Assembly (NCBI GenBank): GCA_036924085.1
Contig: JAVGWX010000007.1
Span: 74,850,948-74,914,947, forward strand
Direction of reading: 5' to 3'
Length of the DNA: 64,000 nt
Origin: Ariolimax columbianus
Lineage: Eukaryota > Mollusca > Gastropoda > Stylommatophora > Arionidae
In this document: positions 33,010 to 44,007 of the stretch, piece after piece
Numbering within the stretch: the first letter of the stretch is position 1
Layout: each line of letters starts with the position of its first letter
Made by a program: the position numbers and the translations under genes
Notes under the pieces: model-generated
Databases searched by the model: none
Told to the model about the DNA's origin: nothing
Seen by the model: the letters and a program-made list of their open reading frames with translations, nothing else

Positions 33010-33838
33010 AGAATTGCCATAGATGTCTGAGACTGACACCTTAGAATTCATGCTTGAACCCATCATAATTGCCATAGATGTCTGAGACTGACACCTTACA
33101 ATTCATGCTTGAACCCATTATAATTACCATAGATGTCTGAGACTGACACCTTACAATTCATGCTTGAACCCATCATAATTACCTTAGATGTCTGAGACTG
33201 ACACCTTAGAATTCATGCTTGAACCCATCATAATTGCCATAGATGTCTTAGACTGACACCTTACAATTCATGCTTGAACCCATTATAATTACCTTAGATG
33301 TCTGAGACTGACACCTTAGAATTCATGCTTGAACCCATCATAATTGCCATAGATGTCTGAGACTGACACCTTACAATTCATGCTTGAACCCATTATAATT
33401 ACCATAGATGTCTGAGACTGACACCTTACAATTCATGCTTGAACCCATCATAATTACCTTAGATGTCTGAGACTGACACCTTACAATTCATGCTTGAACC
33501 CATCATAATTGCCATAGATGTCTTAGACTGACACCTTACAATTCATGCTTGAACCCATCATAATTGCCATAGATGTCTTAGACTGACACCTTACAATTCA
33601 TGCTTGAACCCATCATAATTGCCATAGATGTCTTAGACTGACACCTTACAATTCATGCTTGAACCCATCATAATTGCCATAGATGTCTTAGACTGACACC
33701 TTACAATTCATGATTGAACCCATCATAATTGCCATATATGTCTGAGACTGACACCTTACAATTCATGCTTGAACCCATCATAATTGCCACAGATGTCTGA
33801 GACTGACACCTTACAATTCATGCTTGAACCCATCATAA
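33010..33838. repeat. 55-bp satellite array, 15 copies
   Basis: The unit contains TAGATGTCTGAGACTGACAC, CTTACAATTCATGCTTGAAC and CCATCATAATTGCCA. Very homogeneous. Diagnostic variants (GAGACT/TAGACT, TTACAA/TTAGAA, CATCAT/CATTAT) are shared by neighbouring units, consistent with recent unequal exchange. Confidence 0.96.
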
Positions 33839-34679
33839 TTAACGTGGACACACATTGAAGGACAGGTTGTAGATAAAAACAATTTATGATACCAACATTT
33901 TGTTTACCTATCTTAGAAAACAGAGAAACAGTTCTGGGCTAAATGTGAGGACAAAATAAGAGCACGCCTATTGACGAAGGATGTGTTGTGTTTCGTTCAG
34001 CCGAGTGCAGTAATCAATCACTTAAACTCATGACTTAGAACAAGACAAGTACATTCTCTGTGTATGCTTCCTATATCAAATAATAATAATAATATGAATG
34101 ATTTCATGTGCATACCCCTTCTGAAAACCTCTGCACAATATTAGATATACACATAAACACACCTGCCACGTGCTCGTGCGGACACACACACACACACAGT
34201 ATACATATAACTTCCTTCGCGCTTCTCTGCGACCAAAATCAAATACAAGATAAAGTAGATATCAGTGCATCTTATTTATAACTAACTACCTGCAGAAATA
34301 ATCTCCCTGCGTGGAAATTGAAGGTACGCTTTCGGCTCATAAACGTTATGCCGTTGTGCAAATACATTTAAGTATGTTTTTGGGTTTTTGGGAGAACCAG
34401 ATATTTTCGTGGCCAGAATAGATCGAAGAAAACCATCCACTTTAATAAAACGGTAGTGTCTTCATAATTTCAAAAACGATATCTAAATGGCATGGCAAAT
34501 ATCAGACCAAGTGCAAACAATCATGCTGATAGGTTACTGAAATGTGGAGAAAAATGATTCATTTTGAGGGCATACGTTACCTACCGAATTACATTAGCTG
34601 GTCAACATCGATCCCTGCTTTCTTGTTCCTCCAATTGTTCTATCCTAGAGTTATGATGATTGTGTGGTAATCTACTTTT
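33839..34679. other. Unassigned low-copy DNA
   Basis: Short (AAT)n at 34080-34095 and (CA)n at 34185-34198. Nothing else recognised. Confidence 0.4.
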
Positions 34680-35096
34680 CGATAACCAGTGCGGACACAT
34701 TCTTTATAGTTGTGAAGAGAGACTTAGAAAAAAACTTGTCTGTAGTGTCTAGAACAGAGAAGAAGTGACTTAATACAGGTTTATAAATTAATAAATGGAA
34801 AGGATAAATTAGACTATACAAAGTTTTAAAAAAATTCAACCGGCTACAAGAACTAGAGAGCATAGCTGCAAGTTATTTAAAGGATGGTACATATTAGATA
34901 TAAGGAAATATTTTGTTGGTCAGAGAGTGGTGAATGCTTGGAATGCATTGCCATGGGAAGTGGTGGAGGCAGGGTATGTTAACGCATTAAAAATGGATTA
35001 GATGATAATAGCCATTTTTAGTATCGGTGGAGTGTTATAAACTGGTTGTATACAGACTCTGTAGAGCCTTCTAAACCAGTAAAATGAAGTTAAGTT
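34680..35096 (+). mobile_element. CR1-like LINE copy c, 3' end only
   Basis: Starts in the coding region equivalent to FQNYSYEERLRKTGLQ and continues through TCAGAGAGTGGTGAATGCTT, GGAATGCATTGCCATGGGAA and CTGGTTGTATACAGACTCTG to a single degenerate AAGTTAAG at the tail. It is the same 3' end as copies a and b, but more diverged. A frame starting in its tail (35084) is spurious. Confidence 0.82.
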
Positions 35097-35127
35097 CTAT
35101 CTTGGCTATCGGTTCTACTATACTTAC

Positions 35128-35227
35128 CTTTCCAATAGTTTTCTATGTCTTTTCTATCCATGACAACTATTTCTTGATTCTTGTTTTCTTGTTGTTTAAA
35201 TGTCATTGTGCAGCAGGCTCCTCTAAT
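35128..35227 (-). CDS. Candidate exon, unknown protein
   Basis: 100 bases on the minus strand after TGAGTTGCTGCAG and before GGAAAG|GTAAGT. It contains an ATG in good context and reads MTFKQQENKNQEIVVMDRKD, IENYWK, exiting with one base. It sits beside the family N insertion. It could be a first coding exon. No family recognised; the phase does not fit 38772-38880. Confidence 0.22.
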
Positions 35228-35267
35228 CTGCAGCAACTCACACGTAGGCTTTCGTCTGTGCTAATTT

Positions 35268-35281
35268 ATATCAGGATGTCA
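35268..35281. repeat. Left TSD of family N copy 2
   Basis: ATATCAGGATGTCA, repeated exactly at 38735-38748. Confidence 0.92.
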
Positions 35282-35297
35282 AGCAGAAATTGTAGGA

Positions 35298-35852
35298 GTG
35301 GACATAATGGCTCAAGAGACGAAGCTCCGCATTTTCAATCTGTACGGGCCACCAAATAGAGACCTATCGCTCTCGAGTATGGAGGTCAGAGACTCCAACT
35401 GCATAGTAGTTGGAGATTTCAACAGCCACTCGGAGAGATGGGGATACTGTGACACAGACAGCAGAGGTGACGAAGTGGAAGATTGGGAGATAGATGCAAA
35501 TCTCTCCCTAATCAATAGGCCGGAGGATAGCCCTAGCTTCTATTCAAGAACATGGCATACCACCTCGACTCCAGATTTGGCCTTCTCCACACAGGACATA
35601 CACCATAAAATAGACCGCCAGGTGCTAAACCAACTGGCAGGTAGCGACCACAGGCCGATCAGGCTAACCATTGACATGGAAGTAGGCCCACAGGAAACAA
35701 AACCGCTCCCACGTTGGAATTACAAACGAGCCGACTGGGACAGATTTGCAATCCTGACAGATGGGCTGTGTGAAACCATCAACACACGAAACACCAAAAT
35801 GAAGCCCATGGGGGGAAAGCCTAAGCAAGGCAATAATGCAAGCCGCCACTGA
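35298..35852 (+). pseudogene. Family N endonuclease domain (C-terminal part)
   Basis: 184-codon frame. The first methionine is not native; the domain is cut by the 5' truncation. GDFNSHSERWG (residues 39-49) and GSDHRPI (115-121) are the metal-binding and catalytic motifs of the LINE apurinic endonuclease that nicks the target DNA. The N-terminal catalytic Glu motif is absent. The frame ends at 35852; the true continuation (SLSKAIMQAATETIPRG) is in another frame, so a 1-base indel lies near 35800, where there is a run of six G. Confidence 0.85.
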
Positions 35853-35932
35853 AACCATCCCAAGAGGAGCTAGGAAAAACTATAAGCCCTACTGGAATGA
35901 TGAGTTGCAGAAAGTGGAAGATGCAGTAACAA

Positions 35933-38197
35933 ATGCCAGGAACATGGCAGAGCGAGAAAAATCCATGGAGGCAAACATCGCCCTCAAAGCCGCCACGGCG
36001 AAGTACAAACACACTCTCAAGCAAACAGCAAGAGAAAGCTGGAAAAAATAAAACGGAAAGCCTAAACCTGGACAAAGAAGGGAACAAGCTATGGAAGCTA
36101 GTCAGAGCCATGAACGACGAAACCCCGTCAAATAAACAAATTACTATCAAGCAGGGCGAGAACTTGATCACAGGTAAGAAAGCCGCAAACGCCTTTGTCG
36201 ATCACTATGCCAGAGCAAACCACATCGAGGTCCCTGCAGATAAGCATACATACATTAGCGAAGAGCTAAAGGGGCACGAAAACATGAATACGGCACCTGA
36301 AGAGCACATGATGGCCAAATTAACAATGCGCGAAATGGAAGAGGCTATGAGAACACTAAAGAAAAGGAAATCTCCCGGAAAAGACGGGATAACAAACGAA
36401 ATGCTGATGGGGCTGGGCCAAACAGCGAAGAGGAAACTGCTATCGGTCCTGAACCAAAGCTGGAAAAGGGGAATTGTACCACAGGCATGGAAAGACGCAA
36501 TACTGGTACCAGTACCAAAAACAGGAAAGGACAAAACAGATCCAAATGGATACAGGCCCATAAGCCTACTGAGCTGTGTCGGCAAGCTGATGGAACGGAT
36601 GATAAACACCAGACTGATGTGGCATCTGGAAGAAAAACGAATACTAATTCCCCAGCAAGCCGGCTTTAGACAGCACAGATCCACTGAGGACCAGGTCATC
36701 CTCATAGCCCAGGAGATAGAAGATGCCTACCAGGCACAGAAACACACAGTAGCTGTTTGGGTGGATCTGGAAAGGGCATTTGACAAAGTCTGCAAAGATG
36801 GACTTAGAGTCAAGCTAAGAAGAAGTGATGTTTGTGGGAAAATGTACAAGTGGATCAACCACTACCTCAAACAAAGAACGGCTAGAGTCCAAGTACAAGG
36901 GCAGATGAGCAAAAAGGTGACACTCGAGCAGGGAGTACCCCAAGGGGGAGTACTGTCAAACACACTCTTCCTGGTATATATAAACGATATTACAGAGAAT
37001 ATACCAAGAAGAGTCCATAGCTCAATGTTTGCAGACGATCTGGCTATGTGGACCTCTGAAAAAAATCTCACCATAGCAAGAAATCGGATGCAGACGGCCC
37101 TAACATCGCTGGAAGAGTGGGCGAACTCATGGCTGGTCAAAATAAACGAGGAGAAAACCACATGCACAATATTCTCGCTTTCATTAAAACCCCAAAGTAC
37201 CAAATTAAGTCTAAATGGTAAATTCCTGCAGCCAAACGACAACCCAACCTATCTGGGAGTCACATTTGATCGGCGCATGACATGGAAAAGTCAGATTGAG
37301 AGAAACCGAATGAAAGCCAGAGAAAGAATGGCAATCATGAGAAAACTTGCTGGCACAAGCTGGGGAGCAGACGAAGGCATACTAAAGAAACTGTACACTG
37401 GAAGAGTGAGACCAGTACTCGAGTATGGCATTGCGGCATGGACAACAGCAGCGAAGGTGAACTTCGATAAAGTTAGCAAACTTCAAAACCAAGCCATGAG
37501 AATTATAACAGGTGGCATGAAGTCAACGCCAATTGTAGAACTTGAAAAGATTACAAAACTGCAATCCATGACCGATAGAAGAGACTGCAGAGCCCAGCTG
37601 CAGTCAGAGAAACTCCGAAGACTGACCGACCATCCAATGCACCAGAGACTAAACAATTTGGGAAATGGGAAACTAAAGCGGAGAAACTTTGCAGAAATAG
37701 CCAAAGCAAAGATGCACGAAGATCCCATAAACGCACTAACAACACCAAAACCCATCACTACTGTACGAAAACCTACCTGGAGGCAGGATATATTTCCAGA
37801 GGTGGTAGAAAATATACCAGGAATTGCAAACAAAAACTGCCAGACTGAAAAAGAAAGGAGAGATACTACCCTAAGCTTCATAACGAAAAGCTACCCAAGC
37901 ATGGACTGGACCCATGCATACACCGACGGTTCTGTAACAAACACAACACAGAACGGAGGGGCAGGAGCATTCCTGAACCTACCAAATGGCAGAAAAATAA
38001 CACTGTCATTCGCTACTGGTAAGTACACAAGCAATTTCAGAGCGGAGGCAGAGGCACTGAGGGCGGCAGTGGAAGAAATGGTGACACACAGTGAAAATGA
38101 AAGCCATATAGTCCTGCTTACAGATGCTCTCGCCGTAGTCACAGCGCTAAAAAGCCAGAAAAATACTGAGCTTAATGACTTAAGAGCAGCACTCTGA
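35933..38197 (+). CDS. Family N reverse transcriptase and RNase H frame
   Basis: 754 codons open without interruption, the longest frame in the window. Real coding in this frame starts at about 36050 (KTESLNLDKEGNKLWKLV); residues before that are out-of-frame linker. The RT palm FADD is at residues 366-369 (37028-37039). VDLERAFDKV supplies the first catalytic Asp. RNase H follows with YTDGS at about 37919-37933. It ends prematurely at TGA 38195-38197, where copy 1 has TGT, and the same frame continues to 38710. Two conserved positions differ from copy 1: W to C after AFDKV and P to N in GVLSPTLF. It is an element protein, not a host gene. Confidence 0.88.
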   Translation: MPGTWQSEKNPWRQTSPSKPPRRSTNTLSSKQQEKAGKNKTESLNLDKEGNKLWKLVRAMNDETPSNKQITIKQGENLITGKKAANAFVDHYARANHIEVPADKHTYISEELKGHENMNTAPEEHMMAKLTMREMEEAMRTLKKRKSPGKDGITNEMLMGLGQTAKRKLLSVLNQSWKRGIVPQAWKDAILVPVPKTGKDKTDPNGYRPISLLSCVGKLMERMINTRLMWHLEEKRILIPQQAGFRQHRSTEDQVILIAQEIEDAYQAQKHTVAVWVDLERAFDKVCKDGLRVKLRRSDVCGKMYKWINHYLKQRTARVQVQGQMSKKVTLEQGVPQGGVLSNTLFLVYINDITENIPRRVHSSMFADDLAMWTSEKNLTIARNRMQTALTSLEEWANSWLVKINEEKTTCTIFSLSLKPQSTKLSLNGKFLQPNDNPTYLGVTFDRRMTWKSQIERNRMKARERMAIMRKLAGTSWGADEGILKKLYTGRVRPVLEYGIAAWTTAAKVNFDKVSKLQNQAMRIITGGMKSTPIVELEKITKLQSMTDRRDCRAQLQSEKLRRLTDHPMHQRLNNLGNGKLKRRNFAEIAKAKMHEDPINALTTPKPITTVRKPTWRQDIFPEVVENIPGIANKNCQTEKERRDTTLSFITKSYPSMDWTHAYTDGSVTNTTQNGGAGAFLNLPNGRKITLSFATGKYTSNFRAEAEALRAAVEEMVTHSENESHIVLLTDALAVVTALKSQKNTELNDLRAAL

Positions 38198-38230
38198 AAA
38201 CTGTGCCAGCAGTCCGCACCAAAAAGGGTA

Positions 38231-38710
38231 GTGGTACAGTGGGTCCCATCACACTGCAACATCCAAGGCAACGAGGAGGCAGACAGACTGGCAAAAGAAG
38301 GTGCAAGACTACCACAAACAGATACCAGTATGACGTACGAAGAGTCAAAACGGCTTATCAAAGCCAGATACATGACCAAATGGGAAACCGAACATACTGG
38401 TTACACCAAAAACGATGCCTATTACCAGTTGAACCGAAGAGCGCAGGTCGTTGTCTTCAGACTTCGCACTGGCCACAATAGACTGAGGTACCACCTATTC
38501 AACAAATTGAAGATAGGGTGTACCGACGAATGCCCGTGCGGTACTGGTAAAATGACCGCTGAACATCTGCTGCAGAACTGCCCGACATACGAGGATCAGA
38601 GAGAGCAGATGTGGCCATCACCAGTGGAACTGCAAGACAAGCTCTATGGCAGTGGCGACAGCCTCAGGATGACCGCCGCTTTTTTCGAAAAAATAATGGT
38701 TACTGTCTGA
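38231..38710 (+). pseudogene. Family N RNase H end and zinc-knuckle region
   Basis: Same frame as the preceding RT-RNase H, after the internal TGA. WVPSHCNIQGNEEADRLAKE carries the last RNase H Asp and the His region. CTDECPCGTGKMTAEHLLQNC is a likely zinc-binding module found at the ends of such LINE proteins. Ends in FFEKIMVTV and a native stop, then the (GAA)n tail. Confidence 0.85.
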
Positions 38711-38734
38711 TTGCGTACGAAGAAGAAGAAGAAG

Positions 38735-38748
38735 ATATCAGGATGTCA
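38735..38748. repeat. Right TSD of family N copy 2
   Basis: ATATCAGGATGTCA directly after the GAAGAAGAAGAAGAAG tail. Confidence 0.92.
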
Positions 38749-38771
38749 CAGACATAAGTTCTAGCACTTAC

Positions 38772-38880
38772 CTCATCTTTATAATAGGGGTATCTTGAGT
38801 AATCAAGAACCAGTCGCCTTCCTTCAGTTTGGATGTGTTCCAACCTTTCAAACTCGGATCAAAAACAGAGAGAGCTGATA
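38772..38880 (-). CDS. Candidate internal exon, unknown protein
   Basis: 109 bases on the minus strand between a pyrimidine-rich acceptor (CTGCTTTTCACCCTCTAG) and a consensus donor GATGAG|GTAAGT. Only one frame is open: SALSVFDPSLKGWNTSKLKE, then GDWFLITQDTPIIKM, entering and exiting with two bases. It has the best combined splice evidence in the window. The donor is 23 bases from the family N insertion, so if real that LINE lies in its intron. No domain recognised. Confidence 0.35.
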
Positions 38881-38889
38881 CTAGAGGGT

Positions 38890-40990
38890 GAAAAGCAGTA
38901 GATGTTAGAAATTTGTATCTACTATTGTTTTGAATGCTTCTATCCCTTGCTTGCAGCTTTGTGTGGTTTGGTCGACGTGTTACCTGTGTGGCAGGATGCG
39001 ATCAAGTATTAATTCAAAGTATTTCAGCCTGTCGTACATATCACTGACACCCCCATCGAAAGATTTGCAAGACAGGTGAATCTTTATTATAGAATTTATG
39101 AAAGAGCACAACATGATGTAAGGATTGATCTGGGAGCTCGAATCACAACCCTACTGGGATATTGCCTGCAATGTCTTATTGATGTATCTGACCTGCACGT
39201 ACCTATCTGAACAGTTCTTTTATGCCAGAATGTCTTCTCAATCAATCAGTAGGTCAATCAATCAATTAATGTTGTCCACTTTTATTGTGTAGATTTTGAA
39301 CAGCATCGTGACAGCTGAGAACCGTGACACGATCCTGCATGTTTTCTCATCGGTTCTCAAGTCCAAGATCCCAAGCACAGTACAACTGTTCTTTTCACCA
39401 GGGCTGTTGATATCCAGTCACCGGATATGGATTGATTCCACACTTCTTCAAACAACCCATCAAAGTTCCAAAGGCAACCCATACATAAAAAATATTGAGC
39501 ACAATTGTCTCTACTTGGAATACATGGATGTCGAGTCAGTATTTTGCAACATAACATAAACTTTGCTCAATCTTCTGAAACAAAAATAAATGGTTCTATG
39601 TTATTTAAATTTGATTGAAAAAAGAAACAATTAAAATATTAATTAACACATTTGGATATGCTAATAGATCAAATTTAAAAAAAAAAGTATTAACAGCGAA
39701 TAAATATCAGATGAAAGGTCAAACAATAACTTCAGCGAATTTAATAAAATCAAGATGATCAGTGAAAAAAACATTTTCTACATCCGAGCTACTGCAGTTA
39801 TCACTGGCAAGCGATGCAGTTATTTAAGCATTCACGACACAACATCGATGGGGAGACCGCATACTCTGTGAACATGATGGAACGTTGGAACATGTCGTGG
39901 CCGTAAAAGACCACAGCGTAGATCTCTAATGCGTTGATCAGACTCTTTTGCTCTCTCTTAAACATTCCTCAATACGTTAAAAATGTGTATTTCTTATTGG
40001 ATCCCCATAGTCCAGGATATACATCCTTGGAGACAAAGTTGGGACCCCCAGAAGATGGGGCCATCAAGTAAGTAATCGAGCAATATTACAAAAAATGTGT
40101 TGCTCCTGATAAACAGATGGTATATTGTACTTTGACCTAGTACTCTATCAGTCATATTTGATTTCAAATGACACTAAATGTCAAACTAACTGAGTCGTTT
40201 GTTTCATCGAACTGTGTTGTAATTTATATAGAAAATGTTAACCTTAGGCACTCATGGAAGGGACTGAGTATCAATATAGTTAGCTCGTTTACTTTTCATG
40301 GCAAAGGCCAACCAATCGTTCTAGCACCCACCTTTCTATCCAGACATAAATTAATACTTAGCTCACAGTTTGAATACGCAAGGCAGCGAAGAAGGAAGCT
40401 AGTACGCCTCCTAAAAACACTTCAAAAAAAGCAGAAACAGAAAAATGAGTCTCCAGCACTTCACGCCCGACGGCAGTGTAGCGATGAGATCACATTTACT
40501 ATTTAAGTAGAACAAGTATAACTACACACATGATTTAGCCGGTCAAAAACAGCTGGTGACAAGTGACAAAGATTAAATAGATTCTAGAACTCGTGCTGTG
40601 AGGTGCTGATTTGCTGGTAGTGGAATTGCTCGGCGCCTACTATATCTTTGAAAAAAAGCTACATTGAAAAGACATAACATCGTTGTCATTGTCTGCTCAA
40701 ATTTGGTAAGGGTGATATGAGTTGGTTGTGCCTTATCTGTGTTGGATTGCCGTATCTGAGCATATCTGGCTGGTCTGTTTGTTTTCGATCAGGTTGTTCT
40801 ATTTATGTTATCTTTCCTTCGCTTCTGACTGTCATCAGAATATCTGGAAAGCAGAAAGTGACTTAAAGTTCTCCTAAATGAAAAGCTGCCATCTTTGATG
40901 TGGTTTATCTGACCAGAACATGCTGAGTTGAGGGCTGAGATGCTCGCCCAGAGTGCTCTTATTGGGTGTCATACAGGTGGATCAGAGCTG
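38890..40990. other. Unassigned low-copy DNA
   Basis: Two unassigned plus-strand frames (39296-39559, preceded by an acceptor-like TTTTATTGTGTAG, and 40168-40506). No recognisable domain and no convincing donor. Confidence 0.35.
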
Positions 40991-40997
40991 AGCTTGG

Positions 40998-41312
40998 CAT
41001 CTATTAGGACTTCAAATTAAAAGTTACAACTTAACACCATACAATGTTACATCTATTAGTACTACAAATTAAAAGTTACAACTTAACACCATACAATGTT
41101 ACATCTATTAGTACTACAAATTAAAAGTTACAACTTAACACCATACAATGTTACATCTATTAGTACTACAAATTAAAAGTTACAACTTAACACCATACAA
41201 TGTTTAATCTATTAGTACTACAAATTAAAAGTTACAACTTAACACCATACAACGTTACATCTATTAGTACTACAAATTAAGAGTTACAACTTAACACCAT
41301 ACAATGTTACAC
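40998..41312. repeat. 52-bp tandem repeat, about 6 copies
   Basis: The unit contains CATCTATTAGTACTACAAAT, TAAAAGTTACAACTTAACAC and CATACAATGTTA. Nearly identical copies. Confidence 0.95.
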
Positions 41313-42092
41313 TCCAAGTAACAACAAAAAATAAGCATAACTTAAAGAAAATGTCAACAACAAACTGCTAAACCTATAGTATGAGATAAATTCAAGAGGT
41401 AACAGAAGTGATGGGAGACATTGATTCCAACAGGACGAAAATGAATGCTACGAAGAGATTGTGGCCAAAAATGGTTTTTGAGTAATGAATAAAGAGTGAG
41501 ATATTTTTACATTTGTTAGTAACAAACCAGCTGGTCATTAGAGGAAGAACACACGACAAAGCAAGAGGAAATCGACCACCTCAGATTGGATATTACATTT
41601 CGATCTTTGCAGGAAACCATGATCTCCGAGAAGCGGATGTGGTTTCAACCAGAACTTAATGGTGGCCAAAGTTAAAGCTTAACCGTACAACGAATAGAAC
41701 AGCTGAAGTCAACAGGCCTCGATGTAATTGGGGATATCTCAAAGGAGATAAGAAAAGATAAAGAGATTCAGAATCACATTCAGCAATACATGTCAAACTC
41801 TGGAACAACTAGACAAAGGGACTGGCATTTGTGAGAAATGGGAGTAGCTGCAAAAGGTTTGTATAACAATGTACGAGGAAACTTTGGATTAAAAAGAAAA
41901 GTCAGCATAAAGAATGGATACATCGTCAAAGCTCTCAAAGACTGGAGTCAGACGTGTGAAAAAAAAGGTACTACTAGACATGAAAACTAGTCAGCAAAGC
42001 TAAGGCACAGAGATGAACACAGAAGTCAAAAACGTCATTAAGGTATTTAAGTGAAACGATATTGAGTCTACAGAGATAGATGGAACCATGCA
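41313..42092. other. Unassigned low-copy DNA
   Basis: A plus-strand reading near 41700-41990 is open for some length (STGLDVIGDISKEIRKDKEI...) with one stop. Not recognised. Confidence 0.35.
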
Positions 42093-42425
42093 GAAGTAAC
42101 AGAAGTAACTTAAGTAACAGAGATAACACAAGTAACAGAGGTAACATAAGTAACAGAAGTAACTTTAGTAGCAGGGTTAAAAGCAGTAATATAGGTAAGA
42201 GCGGTAACAGGGGAAACTTAAGTAACAGAGGTAAGAGCAGTAACAGAGGTAAGAGCAGTAACAGAGGTCAGAGCAGTAACAGAGGTCAAAGCAGTAACAG
42301 AGGTAAAATCAGTAACAGAGGTAAGAGTAGTAACAGGGGTAAGAGCAGTAACAGAGATAAGAGCAGTAATACAGGTAACATAATTAACAAAGGTAACATA
42401 AGTAACAGAGGTAATAGATGTAACA
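42093..42425. repeat. 18-bp tandem repeat, about 18 copies
   Basis: Unit AGTAACAGAGGTAAGAGC and variants. A multiple of three, giving SNRGKS repeats on the plus strand; an artefact of the repeat. Confidence 0.92.
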
Positions 42426-42869
42426 GTCATTTGCTAAATTTTTTACTCTTTCTTCACCACAATAACACCAGATGATGTCGCCACTTGTTCGGAAGATTTC
42501 GTGTTCGCATGCTGCAGTATTTGTTCGGGACAGGTGCTTTGCAGATATGTCCAGTTGTGCATCCAAAATACAAATCTTACTGTTTTACTATTGGAAAAAC
42601 AGACTTGGAAACGCAATTTCCCATCATACTAATTAAAATTGTCTGTACTATTAACACAGTTGTGGCAGTAGTAGCCCATTTCAGCCATGACTGACTATAG
42701 AATATTACGACCTTGGAGTGGTAACTCTTTAGCAGCCTTTCTATGTCATGACTGACAATAGGATGTTTCAACTTTGGAGACGTTTTTCTATTACGTAAAC
42801 TCTTTCTGTCATGATGATAATAATACCTTGCCAAATGTAAGAATTGAAATGAGAGTTAATTCTTTGATA
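42426..42869. other. Unassigned low-copy DNA
   Basis: Nothing recognised. Confidence 0.35.
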
Positions 42870-43800
42870 TGCTGATCCTACGTGCCTTCGTTTACAACTA
42901 ACGACTGCAGCATTGTCGTCATCGATCTTAAAGTCGAGATTTTAGAACTCATCTACGTTGCATCACAAAATGACGCGATCCCGCGTGGAACGTTGTGTTT
43001 ATTGTGGGCTGTTGTAATTCGACACTATACGGCAATACAAAATACAACATTGACGAGCTTGTTATCTCCGGTGACTTCAACATCTTGGTTCCTCGAGGCA
43101 TTTTCCACTACAATTATATCCAGGCTATCAAAGGTCTTTTCGTAGTTTACAAACACAATGCATAGAGGCATAAGGATTTCTCGTGCTCTTTATGAACTGG
43201 TAGATTGTGTGGAAGTGGTCATTGAGTAGCCCTTCCTGAAACCTGACTGTTTTCGCGGGTTTGCGTAGAGTTGCCTTTCTAATCTGCAAGTAATCATTTT
43301 TGTGAACAGTTTATAAGTAGTTATTAGCAAGCAGATTTGGTGGTAGTTTGCCTGCATTTATCTGTCACCTTTTTTTATGGACCAGGATTGTGTTGGAGCA
43401 CTTCCACTAGTCTGGAATTTGTCTTGTATGAAATATAGGTTGAAAAGTATGGACAGTGTGCAGGCAAGTGCATTTCCGCCAGCTTAGAACATTTCTGCAG
43501 TAATTCTATCCAGACCAGGCGATTTGCCTGACTTTACGATATCGGGAATTGATTCGAAATTTATATTTAGTGATCTGTTGGATATTACTGTTTTTCATAC
43601 CAAGAGACCTACGCATTCCTCCTCGGTTTTCTTTCTATTTGTTAATGTTGTACCATCTTCCTTCTTCAATGCTGTCATGAGGCTCTTCTTCTATTGTAGT
43701 GTCTTCATATTTTATTTTGATACTTCTTATTGTCTAAGCGGCCTTCATCAGACGTTGTAAGCTATACTGCTCATTATCTTCGTTGAGCTTGTATCTGATC
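42870..43800 (-). pseudogene. RTE-like LINE reverse transcriptase remnant
   Basis: Minus strand, with many shifts: a linker KTNTIRYKLNEDNEQYSLQR, then KCTCLHTVHTFQPIFHTRQI-like sequence, NYH-ICLLITTYKLFTKMITCR, QSGFRKGYSMTTSTQS, FVNYEKTFDS, and a trace of a GSRDFVMQ segment. The order (NYRPISLLS..YKLFTK, AGFRKGYST.DHI, FVDYEKAFDS) is that of an RTE-type LINE RT. The matching endonuclease part lies at 46060-46640 on the same strand, separated by a minisatellite and a CR1-like insertion. Confidence 0.65.
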
Positions 43801-44007
43801 GTATTAGTCTTGTTTAGTTCACAAAGAGCGCAATCATATCTAGCACATCTCTGATCTTGTTTAGTTCACAAAGAGCGCAATCATATCTAGCACATCTCTG
43901 ATCTTGTTTAGTTCACAAAGAACGCAATCATATCTAGCCCATCTCTGATCTTGTTTAGTTCACAAAGAGCGCAATCATATCTAGCACACCTCTGATCTTG
44001 TTTAACT
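43801..44007. repeat. 47-bp minisatellite, left part (about 4 copies)
   Basis: The unit contains CTTGTTTAGTTCACAAAGAG, CGCAATCATATCTAGCACAT and CTCTGAT. It is the left half of an array split by CR1-like copy b. The first unit grades into LINE coding sequence (GTATTAGTCTTGTTTAGTTC). Confidence 0.9.

Larger units (their letters stand above)
35282..38734 (+). mobile_element. Family N (I/nimbus-like) LINE copy 2, near complete
   Basis: 3453 bases bounded by an exact 14-bp TSD and ending in (GAA)n. In order it encodes an apurinic-like endonuclease missing its N-terminus (NLYGPPNRDLSL, GDFNSHSERWG, GSDHRPIRLTID), a linker, RT (SPGKDGITNEML, GYRPISLLSCVGKLMERM, QAGFRQHRSTEDQ, VDLERAFDKV, VPQGGVLS, FADDLAM), RNase H (YTDGS, RAEAEAL, LLTDALAV, GNEEADRLAK) and a zinc-knuckle-like ECPCG...EHLLQNC. 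It is 5'-truncated inside the endonuclease. Lesions: a frameshift at about 35790-35820, another in the A-rich tract at about 36043-36054, and TGA at 38195-38197. The intact TSD argues for a young insertion. Confidence 0.95.

Noticed and set aside
35084..35359. A 91-codon frame with a signal-peptide-like hydrophobic start
   Set aside because: It starts in the tail of CR1-like copy c and runs across a TSD into family N LINE sequence, so it is a chance fusion of three unrelated pieces.
38772..38880. Direct splicing of this candidate exon to 35128-35227 in an insertion-free allele
   Set aside because: The exit and entry phases do not match in any open frame, and the implied intron would be only about 75 bases.
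42080..42475. SNRGKS-repeat protein of 131 codons
   Set aside because: It is a translation of the 18-bp tandem repeat, with no start or flanking coding support.
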